Shown piece after piece: positions 22,783 through 30,840 of a stretch of DNA of 39,986 bases (positions are counted from its first letter, which is position 1; the number at the start of each line of letters is the position of its first letter). The DNA comes from Micrococcales bacterium (GTDB taxonomy: Bacteria > Actinomycetota > Actinomycetes > Actinomycetales > Microbacteriaceae). The notes below the pieces were generated by a model. The model saw only the letters and a program-made list of their open reading frames with translations, made no database searches and was not told the DNA's origin. Location of the stretch: the NCBI GenBank assembly GCA_947489235.1, contig CANLDE010000005.1, positions 1-39,986 of the forward strand, given 5' to 3'. A program made the translations under genes and the position numbers.

Positions 22783-25700
22783 TTGAAAAAGCCATTCAAC
22801 GTCCATGATTCCTTTATGTCGCTGATGGCGATTTCTAGCAAAGGTAAAGTGCCCAATCGGTCTAAAGCATTCACCTGGCTAGCTGTATTGGCGGTGGTAG
22901 TTGGATCACAGACCCTCCAACCGGTTAGTCCTGTCTCAGCGGACACCGCAACTATTTCTGATGCTGATGAGTACTGTTGGATATCTGTAACCAGCGATAC
23001 GGTGACTATAGATAACACCTCTACCTCTATTTCGCTTGTTGGTAATAGATGCGTAGTCCAGTTCTTGACTGTTGGTTCCTATTCGATAACCATGCCTAAC
23101 GATGCACTAGTCGACTACCTATTAGTTGGTGGTGGAGGCGGTGGCGGTTCAGGTGGTGGTGGAGCTGGTGGTGTTCTGCAAGGAACAAATTATCTAGTAA
23201 CTTCAGAAGACTCATATGTGATTACTGTTGGTGCTGGCGGAAATGGCGGTAGTTCTCAAGGGCATCTCGGACGCAATTCAACTGCTGGCGGATCTTCTGT
23301 TTTTGATTCGATAACTGCTCTTGGCGGTGGAACTGGTGGACAAGCAAACCAACGCGCTGGCAACGGCGGTAGCGGTGGTGGTGCAAGATATGACTGCACC
23401 AATCCAGCTTCATGTGCCGGAGTGGGAACTCCTGGTCAGGGAACCAACGGAGCTGCGAGCACGTACCCAAGTTATGGTGGTGGAGCCGGTGGTGGTGGTG
23501 CCGGCGGTGCTGGTGCAAACACAGTCTTGAGCCACATTGGTGGTAAGGGTGGAGACGGTGTAATTAGTTCGATCACAGGAACACCAACCTATTACGGTGG
23601 CGGCGGTGGCGGTGGAATTAACTCAAACAACAATGCTTATTGTGGTTTGAACCCACCAGGAACGTCAAACAGCCACTACTACTGTTTGCAAACTCCCATA
23701 ACAACTGGTGGTGGAGCTGGCGGACTCGGCGGTGGAGGAAGGGGAAGTTCCTGGGGATTTACAGGTGGTACACGTGGCGAGAAAGTTAACGGAACCGCTG
23801 GAACACCAAATACAGGTGGAGGCGGAGGTGGAGTCGACCCTGAGGACTCATTTGCCTACGACGGTGGTTCTGGAATCGTAGTTCTGAGCTATGTCTCTAC
23901 AGCAAGCTTCAGAAAGATTACCTTCGATTCAAACAATGGGTCTGGAACAACCTCAATACAATCTGTAGAAAGTGGTGTTGAAACTGAGCTGAGGACAAAC
24001 CCTTACACCTATACAGATTATGTTTTCCAAGGGTGGAACACTAAAGCGGACGGCACAGGCACAAGCTATAGCAATCTACAGAACATAACTACCACCAGCT
24101 CTTTGACGCTCTACGCTCAGTGGGTAGCCGGTGTGAACAGGACAGTCACCTTTAATGCCAATGGTGGAAGTGGAACACAAGATGCTCAGGTCGCGGGTAT
24201 ACCTACAGCGCTGAGTGCGAACCAGTTCACCAAGAGTGGCTTTACATTTACCGGATGGGCCACAGCTGCAAACGGCTCAGGCTATACATACGCTGATAAA
24301 GCAACATATAGTTTTGGGCAAAACACCACTTTATATGCGCAGTGGGCCGCTAATACCGTCTTGCGCACAGTGAGCTTCTATGGCAATGGCGCAACCAGTG
24401 GAACTACAAGCTCCCAAATAGCCAGTTCAACTCAGCCTTTAAATATGAATGGATTCTCAAGAACTGGGTACAACTTCTTGGGTTGGAATACCAGCAACTC
24501 GGCAAACACAGCTCTATACCTAGATCTACAGAACTATTCTTTTAGCGCTGATCTCTCACTGTATGCAATTTGGGTGATAGAGGCTCCTAACACGATCACT
24601 TTTAATGGGAATAACGCCACTTCAGGTTCGATGGCAAATCAGGTCGCGTCTTCTAGAACACTGCTAGGCGTGAACAGTTTTGAACGAACTGGCTATACAT
24701 TTTTGAATTGGAATACAGTTGCTAACGGCACTGGCGTTAGCTATTCCAGTTCATACGTCTATAACTTCGCACAGTCGACAACTTTGTATGCAATTTGGGG
24801 TCAAGATTTCACTGTTAACTATTCTGGAAACGACGAAACTTCTGGAACTGCTCCAAGCAGCCAATCATCTTACGCCGGTGGTCCTGCCCTAGCTTTAGCA
24901 ACCAACACTGGAGGCTTGGCTAAGGCTGGCTTTGTACTTTCAGGATGGAACACAGTTGCCGACGGGTCAGGCACTGCTTACGCACTTGGTCAATCAAAGG
25001 TGAGCATAGGCTCTGGAGTTACACTTTACGCTCAGTGGGTAGGCGCTTCATACGTCATCATCTATTCTGCGAACAACAGCAGTTCTGGAACAGCCCCAGC
25101 TAGCCAGAGCTACACATATGGCTCAGCTGGCGTAACTCTAAGCAATAACACCGGAACACTTGTTAGAACTGGTTACACATTTGCCGGATGGAATACTGCA
25201 GCTGACGGCTCGGGAACTTCTTACGAACCTGAAGCTACAGAGGTTACCTTCGCCCAAGATACAGTTCTTTTCGCTGAGTGGGATCCAAAGCAGACCATAG
25301 TTAGGTACTCATATAACGGTGCCGATGGTGCAAACACAATAGAAACACAGACCTATACCTTTGGAACAGAAGGGCTCACTCTGCCAATCCCAACTAGGTC
25401 AGGGTTCAACTTCTTGGGTTGGTCAACTTATTATGGTGACGACGTCTCATCCCCTTACACACCTGGCTTGATTGAAGACATTACTTTGTATGCACTGTGG
25501 ACTGAGAAAGTGCTCACAGTTGAATATATCTATAATCTCGGTGACGACACCGGTCTGCCACCCTCTGTTAGCTATGTGTGGGGAGATAGTGCATTGAAGT
25601 TACCTGAACCAACCAGATCGAAATTCCATTTTGATGGCTGGTTCGATGCTCTTTCAGGCGGAAACTTTGTTGGATTAGGTGAGGCTGACTTTGTTCCAAC

Positions 25701-27006
25701 TGACAGTGTGGACCTATTTGCCCAATGGACGCAAAATACACTTTATGGAATCGACACAGTTACAAACATCGGAACTGGAATGGTATCTGGTGACGCGAGT
25801 GTCGAAGTTTCTGGAGCTGGTGAAGGACGAAACGTTCTAGTAAACATTCCAGGCGGTGCTCTCCCTGATGAAACAGAAATAAATATTTACGTGCCTGGAA
25901 ACTCGTCCAAGGCCCAGTCATTGATACCTGGTCCAGTAGGTGTTTTGGTTGATGTTGTTGTGTCATGGCTTGGACCTGACGGCAAGGTTCCATCAACGCC
26001 TGAGGGAACACCAGCTGTTGTAACAATTACTGATCCATCAATCAAAGCTGGCGCTGCTATCTACAAAATAGTTGATGGAGTCTCGACATTTATTGGCAGA
26101 GCTACACAGAATGGTTCGGCAGAGATTTCTATTACCGATGCAGCTCAAATCGTAATAGCCGCAACTGCCCCATCTGCACCGCTAAATGCTTCTGCTACTG
26201 CTGCAACAGGTTCTGCAACAGTTAGCTGGGGCTCGCCAGCGATCACGGGTGGTTCAGAGATAATTTCCTACTTGGTGACAGCAAGTTCAGGTCAGACTTG
26301 CACCACTGAAACCATGACTTGCACCGTCACAGGCTTGATAAATGGAGTCAATGTGAGTTTCACTGTGCAAGCTATCAACTCCGTTGGAACTGGAATAGCA
26401 GGAGCCCCAACAGCTACTGTTAAGCCATTCGATCCAAATGGAGACGGCAACTTGGCCGCTAAGCTAATTCCTTCTGGCGGTCTCAAGAAGTTTGTGGCAA
26501 CAAATGACAAAACTATGTTAGTAGCTTGGGACAAGAGTTCTGGAAAACTAATCCCTCAAACAACCGGCATCTACACCGGATACATTCAAGCGAAGATTGT
26601 TTTCACAAAAGCAGGTAAGACTTATAACTGCTCTGCTGTCTTTGGTGACTTGAAGATTATGCCTCAGAAGACAGTGGCCCAGAAATTAGCCGCCATGAAG
26701 ATGAAGAACTTCACAGGTAATTACTTCTGCATTGGTAAGACTAAGTTAGACCCGAAGACCATCGCTCCTAAGGGTGGATTTACAGCTTCGAACTTCAAGA
26801 AGATAAAGCCAATAAATAAGTCTGCTGCAGAGTTGCTCCAAGAAAAAGCAGCTCTTGCTGCTTTGAAGGGCTTCACTGGCCTAGCAGAACTTCAGGTAAT
26901 TCGTTACCGTGCTTGGCCAACAACCATGTTGAACGTTGGAGAACACAATGGTAGGGGTGGAAAAATTCCAGAACTTATCAGAAACACCGTAGTCAGACTC
27001 GGTTAG
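22783..27006 (+). CDS. Giant secreted glycine-rich protein with eight InlB-type repeats, FnIII and conserved C-terminal domain
   Basis: 1407 residues from TTG 22783, with GAAGGG nine bases upstream. The signal or anchor is at about 28-57 (AFTWLAVLAVVVGSQTLQPV). Residues 105-375 form a glycine-rich region of GGGGG blocks separated by short strands. Residues 378-985 hold eight InlB-type repeats (VTFNANGGSG..., FTGWATAANGSG..., TLYAQW). A beta domain with IPGGALPDETEINIYVPG (about 1020-1125) follows, then a fibronectin type III domain (about 1130-1215) and a 180-residue C-terminal domain shared with the 924-residue protein. No sortase signal is seen. Probably an extended adhesin or matrix protein. 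Confidence 0.87.
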   Translation: MKKPFNVHDSFMSLMAISSKGKVPNRSKAFTWLAVLAVVVGSQTLQPVSPVSADTATISDADEYCWISVTSDTVTIDNTSTSISLVGNRCVVQFLTVGSYSITMPNDALVDYLLVGGGGGGGSGGGGAGGVLQGTNYLVTSEDSYVITVGAGGNGGSSQGHLGRNSTAGGSSVFDSITALGGGTGGQANQRAGNGGSGGGARYDCTNPASCAGVGTPGQGTNGAASTYPSYGGGAGGGGAGGAGANTVLSHIGGKGGDGVISSITGTPTYYGGGGGGGINSNNNAYCGLNPPGTSNSHYYCLQTPITTGGGAGGLGGGGRGSSWGFTGGTRGEKVNGTAGTPNTGGGGGGVDPEDSFAYDGGSGIVVLSYVSTASFRKITFDSNNGSGTTSIQSVESGVETELRTNPYTYTDYVFQGWNTKADGTGTSYSNLQNITTTSSLTLYAQWVAGVNRTVTFNANGGSGTQDAQVAGIPTALSANQFTKSGFTFTGWATAANGSGYTYADKATYSFGQNTTLYAQWAANTVLRTVSFYGNGATSGTTSSQIASSTQPLNMNGFSRTGYNFLGWNTSNSANTALYLDLQNYSFSADLSLYAIWVIEAPNTITFNGNNATSGSMANQVASSRTLLGVNSFERTGYTFLNWNTVANGTGVSYSSSYVYNFAQSTTLYAIWGQDFTVNYSGNDETSGTAPSSQSSYAGGPALALATNTGGLAKAGFVLSGWNTVADGSGTAYALGQSKVSIGSGVTLYAQWVGASYVIIYSANNSSSGTAPASQSYTYGSAGVTLSNNTGTLVRTGYTFAGWNTAADGSGTSYEPEATEVTFAQDTVLFAEWDPKQTIVRYSYNGADGANTIETQTYTFGTEGLTLPIPTRSGFNFLGWSTYYGDDVSSPYTPGLIEDITLYALWTEKVLTVEYIYNLGDDTGLPPSVSYVWGDSALKLPEPTRSKFHFDGWFDALSGGNFVGLGEADFVPTDSVDLFAQWTQNTLYGIDTVTNIGTGMVSGDASVEVSGAGEGRNVLVNIPGGALPDETEINIYVPGNSSKAQSLIPGPVGVLVDVVVSWLGPDGKVPSTPEGTPAVVTITDPSIKAGAAIYKIVDGVSTFIGRATQNGSAEISITDAAQIVIAATAPSAPLNASATAATGSATVSWGSPAITGGSEIISYLVTASSGQTCTTETMTCTVTGLINGVNVSFTVQAINSVGTGIAGAPTATVKPFDPNGDGNLAAKLIPSGGLKKFVATNDKTMLVAWDKSSGKLIPQTTGIYTGYIQAKIVFTKAGKTYNCSAVFGDLKIMPQKTVAQKLAAMKMKNFTGNYFCIGKTKLDPKTIAPKGGFTASNFKKIKPINKSAAELLQEKAALAALKGFTGLAELQVIRYRAWPTTMLNVGEHNGRGGKIPELIRNTVVRLG

Positions 27007-27013
27007 TAAAGAA

Positions 27014-27055
27014 CAGAAAGTGCCTCTCCTGCAAGGGGGAGGCACTTTCTGCTTT
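27014..27055 (+). terminator. Strong intrinsic terminator
   Basis: AGAAAGTGCCTCTCC pairs with GGGGAGGCACTTTCT around a short loop, starting eight bases after the stop of the 1407-residue gene and followed by a short T run. Confidence 0.88.
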
Positions 27056-27098
27056 AACTGGGGGAGGCCTGTCGCTAGCCTACTGTTAGTCTAAAATC

Positions 27099-28859
27099 AT
27101 GAAATCACTCCGCAAAGCGTTTGCTGTCATTGTTGCAACCATTGTCCTGGTTATTCCGCAGATGGCTTTGGCGGATGTGAATGACTTCAGCTTTGAATCT
27201 TTTGATGCCACCTACCATCTATCTGTTAATGAACAAGCACAGAACAGACCAGAAATGCAAGTCACAGAGACGCTGGTTGCTCTCTTCCCTGAAACAGATC
27301 AAAACCGTGGAATCAAGCGCAGCATCCCTTCAAGTAGTTATGGGGATAAACCAGGTTTGATAGTTGTGCAATCAGTTACTGATGAAAATGGCGCAGCTCG
27401 AGAATATGAAGTAATTGAAGAAGAGGGTTTCACAAACCTATACATCAAGAAATTAGATGATTCTTATGTGTATGGCAAGCAAACCTATGTAATCAAATAC
27501 ACACAGGCCTGGATCATCAAGAGCTACAAGGACAGCACCGGGGAAGATGAGTTCTATTGGGATATCAATGGCACAGGTTGGCAGCAGAGCTTTGGACAAG
27601 TTAGTGCCAAGGTAACTTTTGAGCCGGAAGTGCAAAAGCATCTGCTATTAGAATCCGTGGCTTGCTACCAAGGTTTGTCTGGTTCAGCAGATGCTTGCGA
27701 TGAAAGACAAGTCTCTAAAGACCAGATGACTTTTACCGCAAAGAATTTACTGGCTGGAGAAAATCTATCCATAGCGATTGGTTTTAGCCAAGGGGCGCTT
27801 AACACAAGCGGCCCAGATGTGAGCGGTAGTTTTGCTTGGTTCCTTTTCCTCTTTGCAATTGTGCTGCTTGTAATGGTTTTGGTTTGGGCTTTGTATTTTA
27901 GAATTTACAGAATTAAGTCACAGGGATCCTCTCCAATTATTGTTCCAGAATACAAACCAGCAGCATCCCCAAGCTTGTTAGAAACCAGCATCGTTGCCAG
28001 AAAAGGCAACCATCTGATGCAAGCACTTATCGTTGAGCTTGCTGTTAAGAAGCACATCGAGATTGAAGCTGTCGCAGATAGCGAAAAGAACTTTATTCTG
28101 AGAAGGACCAACGCCTCCAAAGATGACGATGGTGTGCTCAGTTGTTTGGGGTTAGATAAGCCAGGTTCTGTTTTGAGCGTTGGCTCATCCAGCGATAAAG
28201 CACAGAACGCACTTATATCCTCTGCACTCCAGAAACTAGTGGCCGCTAAGACTAAGCAGGTGAATAGCTCAGGCTATTTCCTCAAGAGAGCGCTTGGGCT
28301 TCCTGCGCTAGGTTTCGTTATAGCAATCGGCCTATACATTCTTCTGTTTGTGGCTGCACTGCAATTGGACGCGATGACCGATGCAGGATATTTAGCAGCT
28401 CCTCTGTTGAGTTTCTTTGGCTTTGCAGTTGTTTACTGGCTGTTAGTTTCAAAGCGCGCTTACACAGCTAAAGGAAGTGCAGTTGTTTCACACCTAAATG
28501 GTTTAGAGATGTACATCGAGTTAGCCGAGAAGGATCGACTCGAGTACTTGCAGTCACCTAAAGGTGCCTCATTGGCAGCTTCGGAAGTTAAAGGTAAACA
28601 AGTTCTAAAGCTTTATGAAGAAGTTCTACCTTGGGCAATTCTTTTAGGTCTTCAAAAGCAGTGGGGCAAAGTGCTTACGGAACTGTATGAGGTGCAAGGA
28701 TCTCCTACCTGGTTTGTTGGAACTCCGTTTATCTACCAGAGCTTCTCTGATTTTGATCAAGCACTAAGTTCGTCTTTGGCAACAAGTTCTTCAGGTGGGT
28801 CTTCGGGTGGAGGATCCTCTGGCGGTGGCGGTGGCGGTGGCGGGGGTAGCGGTATTTAG
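27099..28859 (+). CDS. DUF2207 membrane protein with glycine-rich tail
   Basis: 586 residues. A signal peptide (FAVIVATIVLVIPQMALAD) is followed by an external beta domain (about 28-235) with the DUF2207 features GIKRSIPSS near 70 and FYWDINGTGW near 150. A membrane helix (248-270), a cytoplasmic region, a pair of helices (about 405-450) and a soluble part complete the order usual for DUF2207. The tail (558-586) is SSSGGSSGGGSSGGGG..., encoded by alternating GGC/GGT codons. Function is unknown; the family is widespread in actinobacterial membranes. It lies between a strong terminator and pdxH. Confidence 0.85.
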   Translation: MKSLRKAFAVIVATIVLVIPQMALADVNDFSFESFDATYHLSVNEQAQNRPEMQVTETLVALFPETDQNRGIKRSIPSSSYGDKPGLIVVQSVTDENGAAREYEVIEEEGFTNLYIKKLDDSYVYGKQTYVIKYTQAWIIKSYKDSTGEDEFYWDINGTGWQQSFGQVSAKVTFEPEVQKHLLLESVACYQGLSGSADACDERQVSKDQMTFTAKNLLAGENLSIAIGFSQGALNTSGPDVSGSFAWFLFLFAIVLLVMVLVWALYFRIYRIKSQGSSPIIVPEYKPAASPSLLETSIVARKGNHLMQALIVELAVKKHIEIEAVADSEKNFILRRTNASKDDDGVLSCLGLDKPGSVLSVGSSSDKAQNALISSALQKLVAAKTKQVNSSGYFLKRALGLPALGFVIAIGLYILLFVAALQLDAMTDAGYLAAPLLSFFGFAVVYWLLVSKRAYTAKGSAVVSHLNGLEMYIELAEKDRLEYLQSPKGASLAASEVKGKQVLKLYEEVLPWAILLGLQKQWGKVLTELYEVQGSPTWFVGTPFIYQSFSDFDQALSSSLATSSSGGSSGGGSSGGGGGGGGGSGI

Positions 28860-28898
28860 GATCGCTAAATCTTTGACTGAAGAGCCTATTGTTAACTC

Positions 28899-29552
28899 AT
28901 GGAATCTCTAGGCAGACATGAAGACTATGGTCAGGAAGCGCTGCATGAGACCCATTTGCTATCAGAACCATTAGAGCAATTCAAACTTTGGCTAAATGAA
29001 GCCGAGGCAGCAAACATATTTGAACCTAATGCTTTCGTGCTCAGCACAGTAACAGCAGAAAAGCAACCTAGGGCTCGCACAGTTTTACTCAAAGGTGTCG
29101 ATGAGCACGGTTTCTTTTTTGCCACCAACTTTCTTTCAAGAAAAGGGCAGGCTATTTCAGCAAACCCTAAGGTTAGTGCGGTCTTTGGTTGGTATTCGAT
29201 TTACCATCAGGTGATCATAGAAGGCGTAGCAAGAGTAGTTCCTGATCATGAATCCGATGAGTATCACAATTCAAGACCACATGATTCACAGGTAGCAGCT
29301 TGGTCAAGCCAACAGTCAGCATTTATCCAGAACCGAGAAGCACTAGATAAACAGTTTGAAGATGCGTTAGAGAAGTTTAGGGAAAGTGAGGTTCCTCGCC
29401 CTGATTACTGGGGAGGATACCGAATAGTTCCGACCCGAATTGAATTCTGGAAGGGTCGATCTAATCGCATGCACGATCGAATCGAATACGTGCGTTCTAT
29501 AAACGATGATGGAACTTACACGTCATGGGAAGTTCAGCGACTTCAACCCTAG
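28899..29552 (+). CDS. pdxH: Pyridoxamine/pyridoxine 5'-phosphate oxidase
   Basis: 217 residues, the usual PdxH length. FMN- and substrate-binding landmarks are present: PRARTVLLKGVDEHGFFFAT (about 49-68, RTVLLK), NFLSRKGQ, SRPHDSQVAAWSSQQS, and the C-terminal signature RIEFWKGRSNRMHDR followed by WEVQRLQP. It oxidises pyridoxamine- or pyridoxine-phosphate to pyridoxal 5'-phosphate in the cytoplasm. A terminator-like hairpin follows, shared with the convergent toxin-like peptide gene. Confidence 0.95.
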   Translation: MESLGRHEDYGQEALHETHLLSEPLEQFKLWLNEAEAANIFEPNAFVLSTVTAEKQPRARTVLLKGVDEHGFFFATNFLSRKGQAISANPKVSAVFGWYSIYHQVIIEGVARVVPDHESDEYHNSRPHDSQVAAWSSQQSAFIQNREALDKQFEDALEKFRESEVPRPDYWGGYRIVPTRIEFWKGRSNRMHDRIEYVRSINDDGTYTSWEVQRLQP

Positions 29553-29562
29553 AGACTTTGAG

Positions 29563-29596
29563 GGTGTGTGCCGACAATCGCTTGCCAACACACACC
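29563..29596. terminator. Bidirectional hairpin between pdxH and the toxin-like peptide
   Basis: GGTGTGTG pairs with CACACACC, and an inner GACAA/TTGCC stem can extend it. It lies 10 bases after the pdxH stop and 5 bases after the minus-strand peptide stop, so it could end both transcripts. It lacks a T run. Confidence 0.5.
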
Positions 29597-29601
29597 TGGT
29601 T

Positions 29602-29685
29602 CTACCTGGTACAGATAGTTTCGACAATCAAAATGATTATCTTCACCACCAGTATCACCAGATCAACAATCTGACTAATAGTCAT
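29602..29685 (-). CDS. 27-residue TisB-like hydrophobic peptide, copy 1 (candidate type I toxin)
   Basis: A minus-strand gene of 27 codons ending in TAG. AGGAG lies seven bases before ATG 29685, a near-ideal ribosome binding site. The core IVDLVILVVKIIIL (6-19) is a single hydrophobic helix. Asp8, Lys15 and Glu22 fall exactly seven residues apart on one helix face. E. coli TisB, a 29-residue SOS-induced membrane toxin, has a matching core (VDIAILILK) with Asp5, Lys12 and Gln19. The tail reads ETICTR here and ENTRTR in copy 2. A small RNA is encoded divergently upstream. Toxicity is inferred only. Confidence 0.72.
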   Translation of the reverse strand: MTISQIVDLVILVVKIIILIVETICTR

Positions 29686-29712
29686 CTTGTATCTCCTCTC
29701 GTAAGGCATGGA

Positions 29713-29830
29713 CTAAGAAGAGGGTCTAACCGGAAGGGGATAACTTCTTTCCTAAAAAAGAAATATTCCCTATACTCGAAACCAAGGAAAAGTTTCGGAA
29801 ATTTATCTTCCGATTAGATCCTCTGTCAAG
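29713..29830. repeat. Long inverted repeat in the toxin-like leader, copy 1
   Basis: Arms 29713-29736 and 29807-29830. GAGGGTCTAACCGGAAG in the left arm pairs with CTTCCGATTAGATCCTC in the right arm over 17 positions with one mismatch and one wobble in RNA. The arms enclose the sRNA -10 box and AT-rich sequence. Confidence 0.65.
29771..29776 (+). promoter_or_regulatory. -10 box of sRNA copy 1
   Basis: TATACT, preceded at 17 bases by a weak TTTCCT. The same hexamer and surroundings are kept in copy 2 (34528-34533). Confidence 0.5.
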
Positions 29831-29867
29831 AGGTCAAACAATTACCCCGGTTACCGCCGGGGTTTTT
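29783..29867 (+). ncRNA. Candidate antitoxin small RNA, copy 1 (IstR-like position)
   Basis: Predicted from the TATACT box at 29771 to an intrinsic terminator at 29844-29867, about 85 nt. The expected folds are a GAAAC/GTTTC stem at or near the 5' end, a CCTCT-GTCA-AGAGG hairpin, and the terminator CCCCGG/CCGGGG followed by five Ts. It runs away from the peptide gene, the same divergent layout as istR next to tisB. If the peptide mRNA starts upstream of 29867, the sRNA is fully antisense to its leader; if it starts near 29793, only the 5' ends overlap. Transcript ends are inferred. Confidence 0.55.
29844..29867 (+). terminator. Terminator of sRNA copy 1
   Basis: ACCCCGG and CCGGGGT pair around a six-base loop and are followed by Ts on the plus strand only; the minus strand has no T run. 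Confidence 0.88.
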
Positions 29868-29936
29868 GTCTAACTGCTGGCTAGAAAGCCATGCTTCTGC
29901 TAGCAGAAGTAGTCTTTATCAAAACAAATTTCTCTG

Positions 29937-29957
29937 CAGAACTTATAAACAGTTCTG
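29937..29957. promoter_or_regulatory. Inverted repeat between TetR gene and repeat copy 1
   Basis: CAGAACT-TATAAAC-AGTTCTG has perfect seven-base arms. It is not kept in copy 2. It could be a regulator site for a long peptide mRNA or a 3' hairpin for the TetR gene, whose stop is 15 bases away. Confidence 0.3.
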
Positions 29958-29971
29958 GCAGTTACCCTGAT

Positions 29972-30607
29972 CTAGTTGTTAGGTATAGGGGTGGAGACAA
30001 GTTTCTTGGCTTTGGCGGCACTCAAACCCCATATTGCCAAGGAGATTTCTAGGGCCTCGTCTGCTTGTCTGGGTGAGAGTGTTTCACTTACGTGCACCGC
30101 ATGCAGTATTCCAGCTAGAGCGTATGACCATAGCAGAACTCTTTGGTCAAATGATTGGCTACTTAGATCTCCCTGAAGCATGACTTTCTTCAAATCTTGA
30201 AGACCTCTGCCTTGTACGGCTTGAATCACGAAGGCCGGGTTATCTAAAGTGTTTCTAAGTACGCGACTGAATAGAGGGTGCGTTTCCTGAACTCGAAACA
30301 ATTCTCTAAGGACCGTGATCATTGCTTGGAAGCTCTCACCCGCTTTTGTTCCTCCGTAAGCCCAAACAACCCAGTCATTCCAAATCTCATCAAGTGCTTC
30401 TGTGAAGAGCTTTTCTTTGCTTTCAAAGTGGTTGTAAATGGTATTTGGGGAGACTTGAGCCTTGTCAACTAAGTCTTCTATTGTGGCGCTTGGACCAATT
30501 TCAGCTAAAACCTCTTGCGCAGCAACGATAAGGGCAGCCCTGTTCCTGGCTGTATAGGCAGCTTGTCTTCCTGAAGGGCCGAGGATTGTCTGCTTTTTGT
30601 TGGCCAT
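29972..30607 (-). CDS. TetR/AcrR-family transcriptional regulator
   Basis: 211 residues. The N-terminal HTH is clear: RAALIVAAQEVLAEIGPSAT (24-43) and IEDLVDKAQVSPNTIYNHFE with the recognition helix SPNTIYNHF, followed by SKEKLF. The remaining residues form an all-helical ligand domain with no recognisable ligand. It is divergent from the BspA/InlB-repeat gene with 233 bases between them, and an imperfect inverted repeat lies just upstream of that gene's -35. It and the BspA-like gene are the only genes between the two 357-base repeats. Confidence 0.92.
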   Translation of the reverse strand: MANKKQTILGPSGRQAAYTARNRAALIVAAQEVLAEIGPSATIEDLVDKAQVSPNTIYNHFESKEKLFTEALDEIWNDWVVWAYGGTKAGESFQAMITVLRELFRVQETHPLFSRVLRNTLDNPAFVIQAVQGRGLQDLKKVMLQGDLSSQSFDQRVLLWSYALAGILHAVHVSETLSPRQADEALEISLAIWGLSAAKAKKLVSTPIPNN

Positions 30608-30730
30608 ACCTACATTTTACGAGGGGTGGAGCTAGCTAAGGTGCAGACCCCTAAACCTAGCTTCAGAAGGTTAGGAATTTGAGCCACCTCGGCGTCCCCA
30701 TAGGTTGAACCCGTTCCTAGCTCTTGCTGC

Positions 30731-30763
30731 TGACCCGGATCTAGAATCTTGTATCGGGTGTCA
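30731..30763. promoter_or_regulatory. Imperfect inverted repeat, candidate TetR operator
   Basis: TGACCCGGAT-N12-ATCGGGTGTCA is roughly symmetric and ends four bases before the -35 box of the BspA-like gene, placing it where a divergent TetR regulator could act on both genes. Confidence 0.35.
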
Positions 30764-30766
30764 AGA

Positions 30767-30795
30767 TTGACAAAACATAGCAATCTTCGTAAAGT
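30767..30795 (+). promoter_or_regulatory. Promoter of the BspA/InlB-repeat gene
   Basis: TTGACA (30767-30772), 17-base spacer, TAAAGT (30790-30795). The predicted start near 30802 gives a leader of about 39 nt containing AAGGAG ahead of ATG 30841. Confidence 0.7.
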
Positions 30796-30840
30796 CACCT
30801 TATACCCATTACAAAGCAGACAGCCATATAAGGAGATCCC

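Larger units (their letters stand above)
29596..29952. repeat. Direct repeat unit, copy 1 (toxin-like peptide plus sRNA)
   Basis: About 357 bases, nearly identical by eye to 34353-34708 in the same orientation. It covers the peptide gene, the inverted repeat, the sRNA promoter and terminator, and the CTTCTGCTAGCAGAAG palindrome beyond it. It flanks the TetR/BspA locus on the left. Confidence 0.9.

Noticed and set aside
23222-23518. His-rich minus-strand frame and Val-rich plus-strand frame (23321-23530) in the glycine-rich gene
   Set aside because: They are the complement and shifted readings of GGT/GGC glycine codons, with no start context or domain.
29767-29805. LexA/SOS box controlling the TisB-like gene
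   Set aside because: CGAAAC...GTTTCG is symmetric but the arms are 8-9 bases apart and lack the GAAC-N4-GTTC pattern of actinobacterial LexA sites; it fits better as an RNA stem at the sRNA start.
29506-29817. Plus-strand 103-codon frame across the 357-base element, with a similar 104-codon frame at 34314-34628
   Set aside because: Similarity follows from the DNA repeat. Base changes between copies are mostly non-synonymous in this frame but synonymous for the minus-strand peptide, there is no ribosome binding site, and the frames run through the sRNA promoter.
29800-29829. TTGACA-N18-TAAATT as the definite promoter of peptide copy 1
   Set aside because: Attractive in copy 1, but copy 2 has TTGACG and ACGATT, so it is not conserved. 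The mRNA start is left open.
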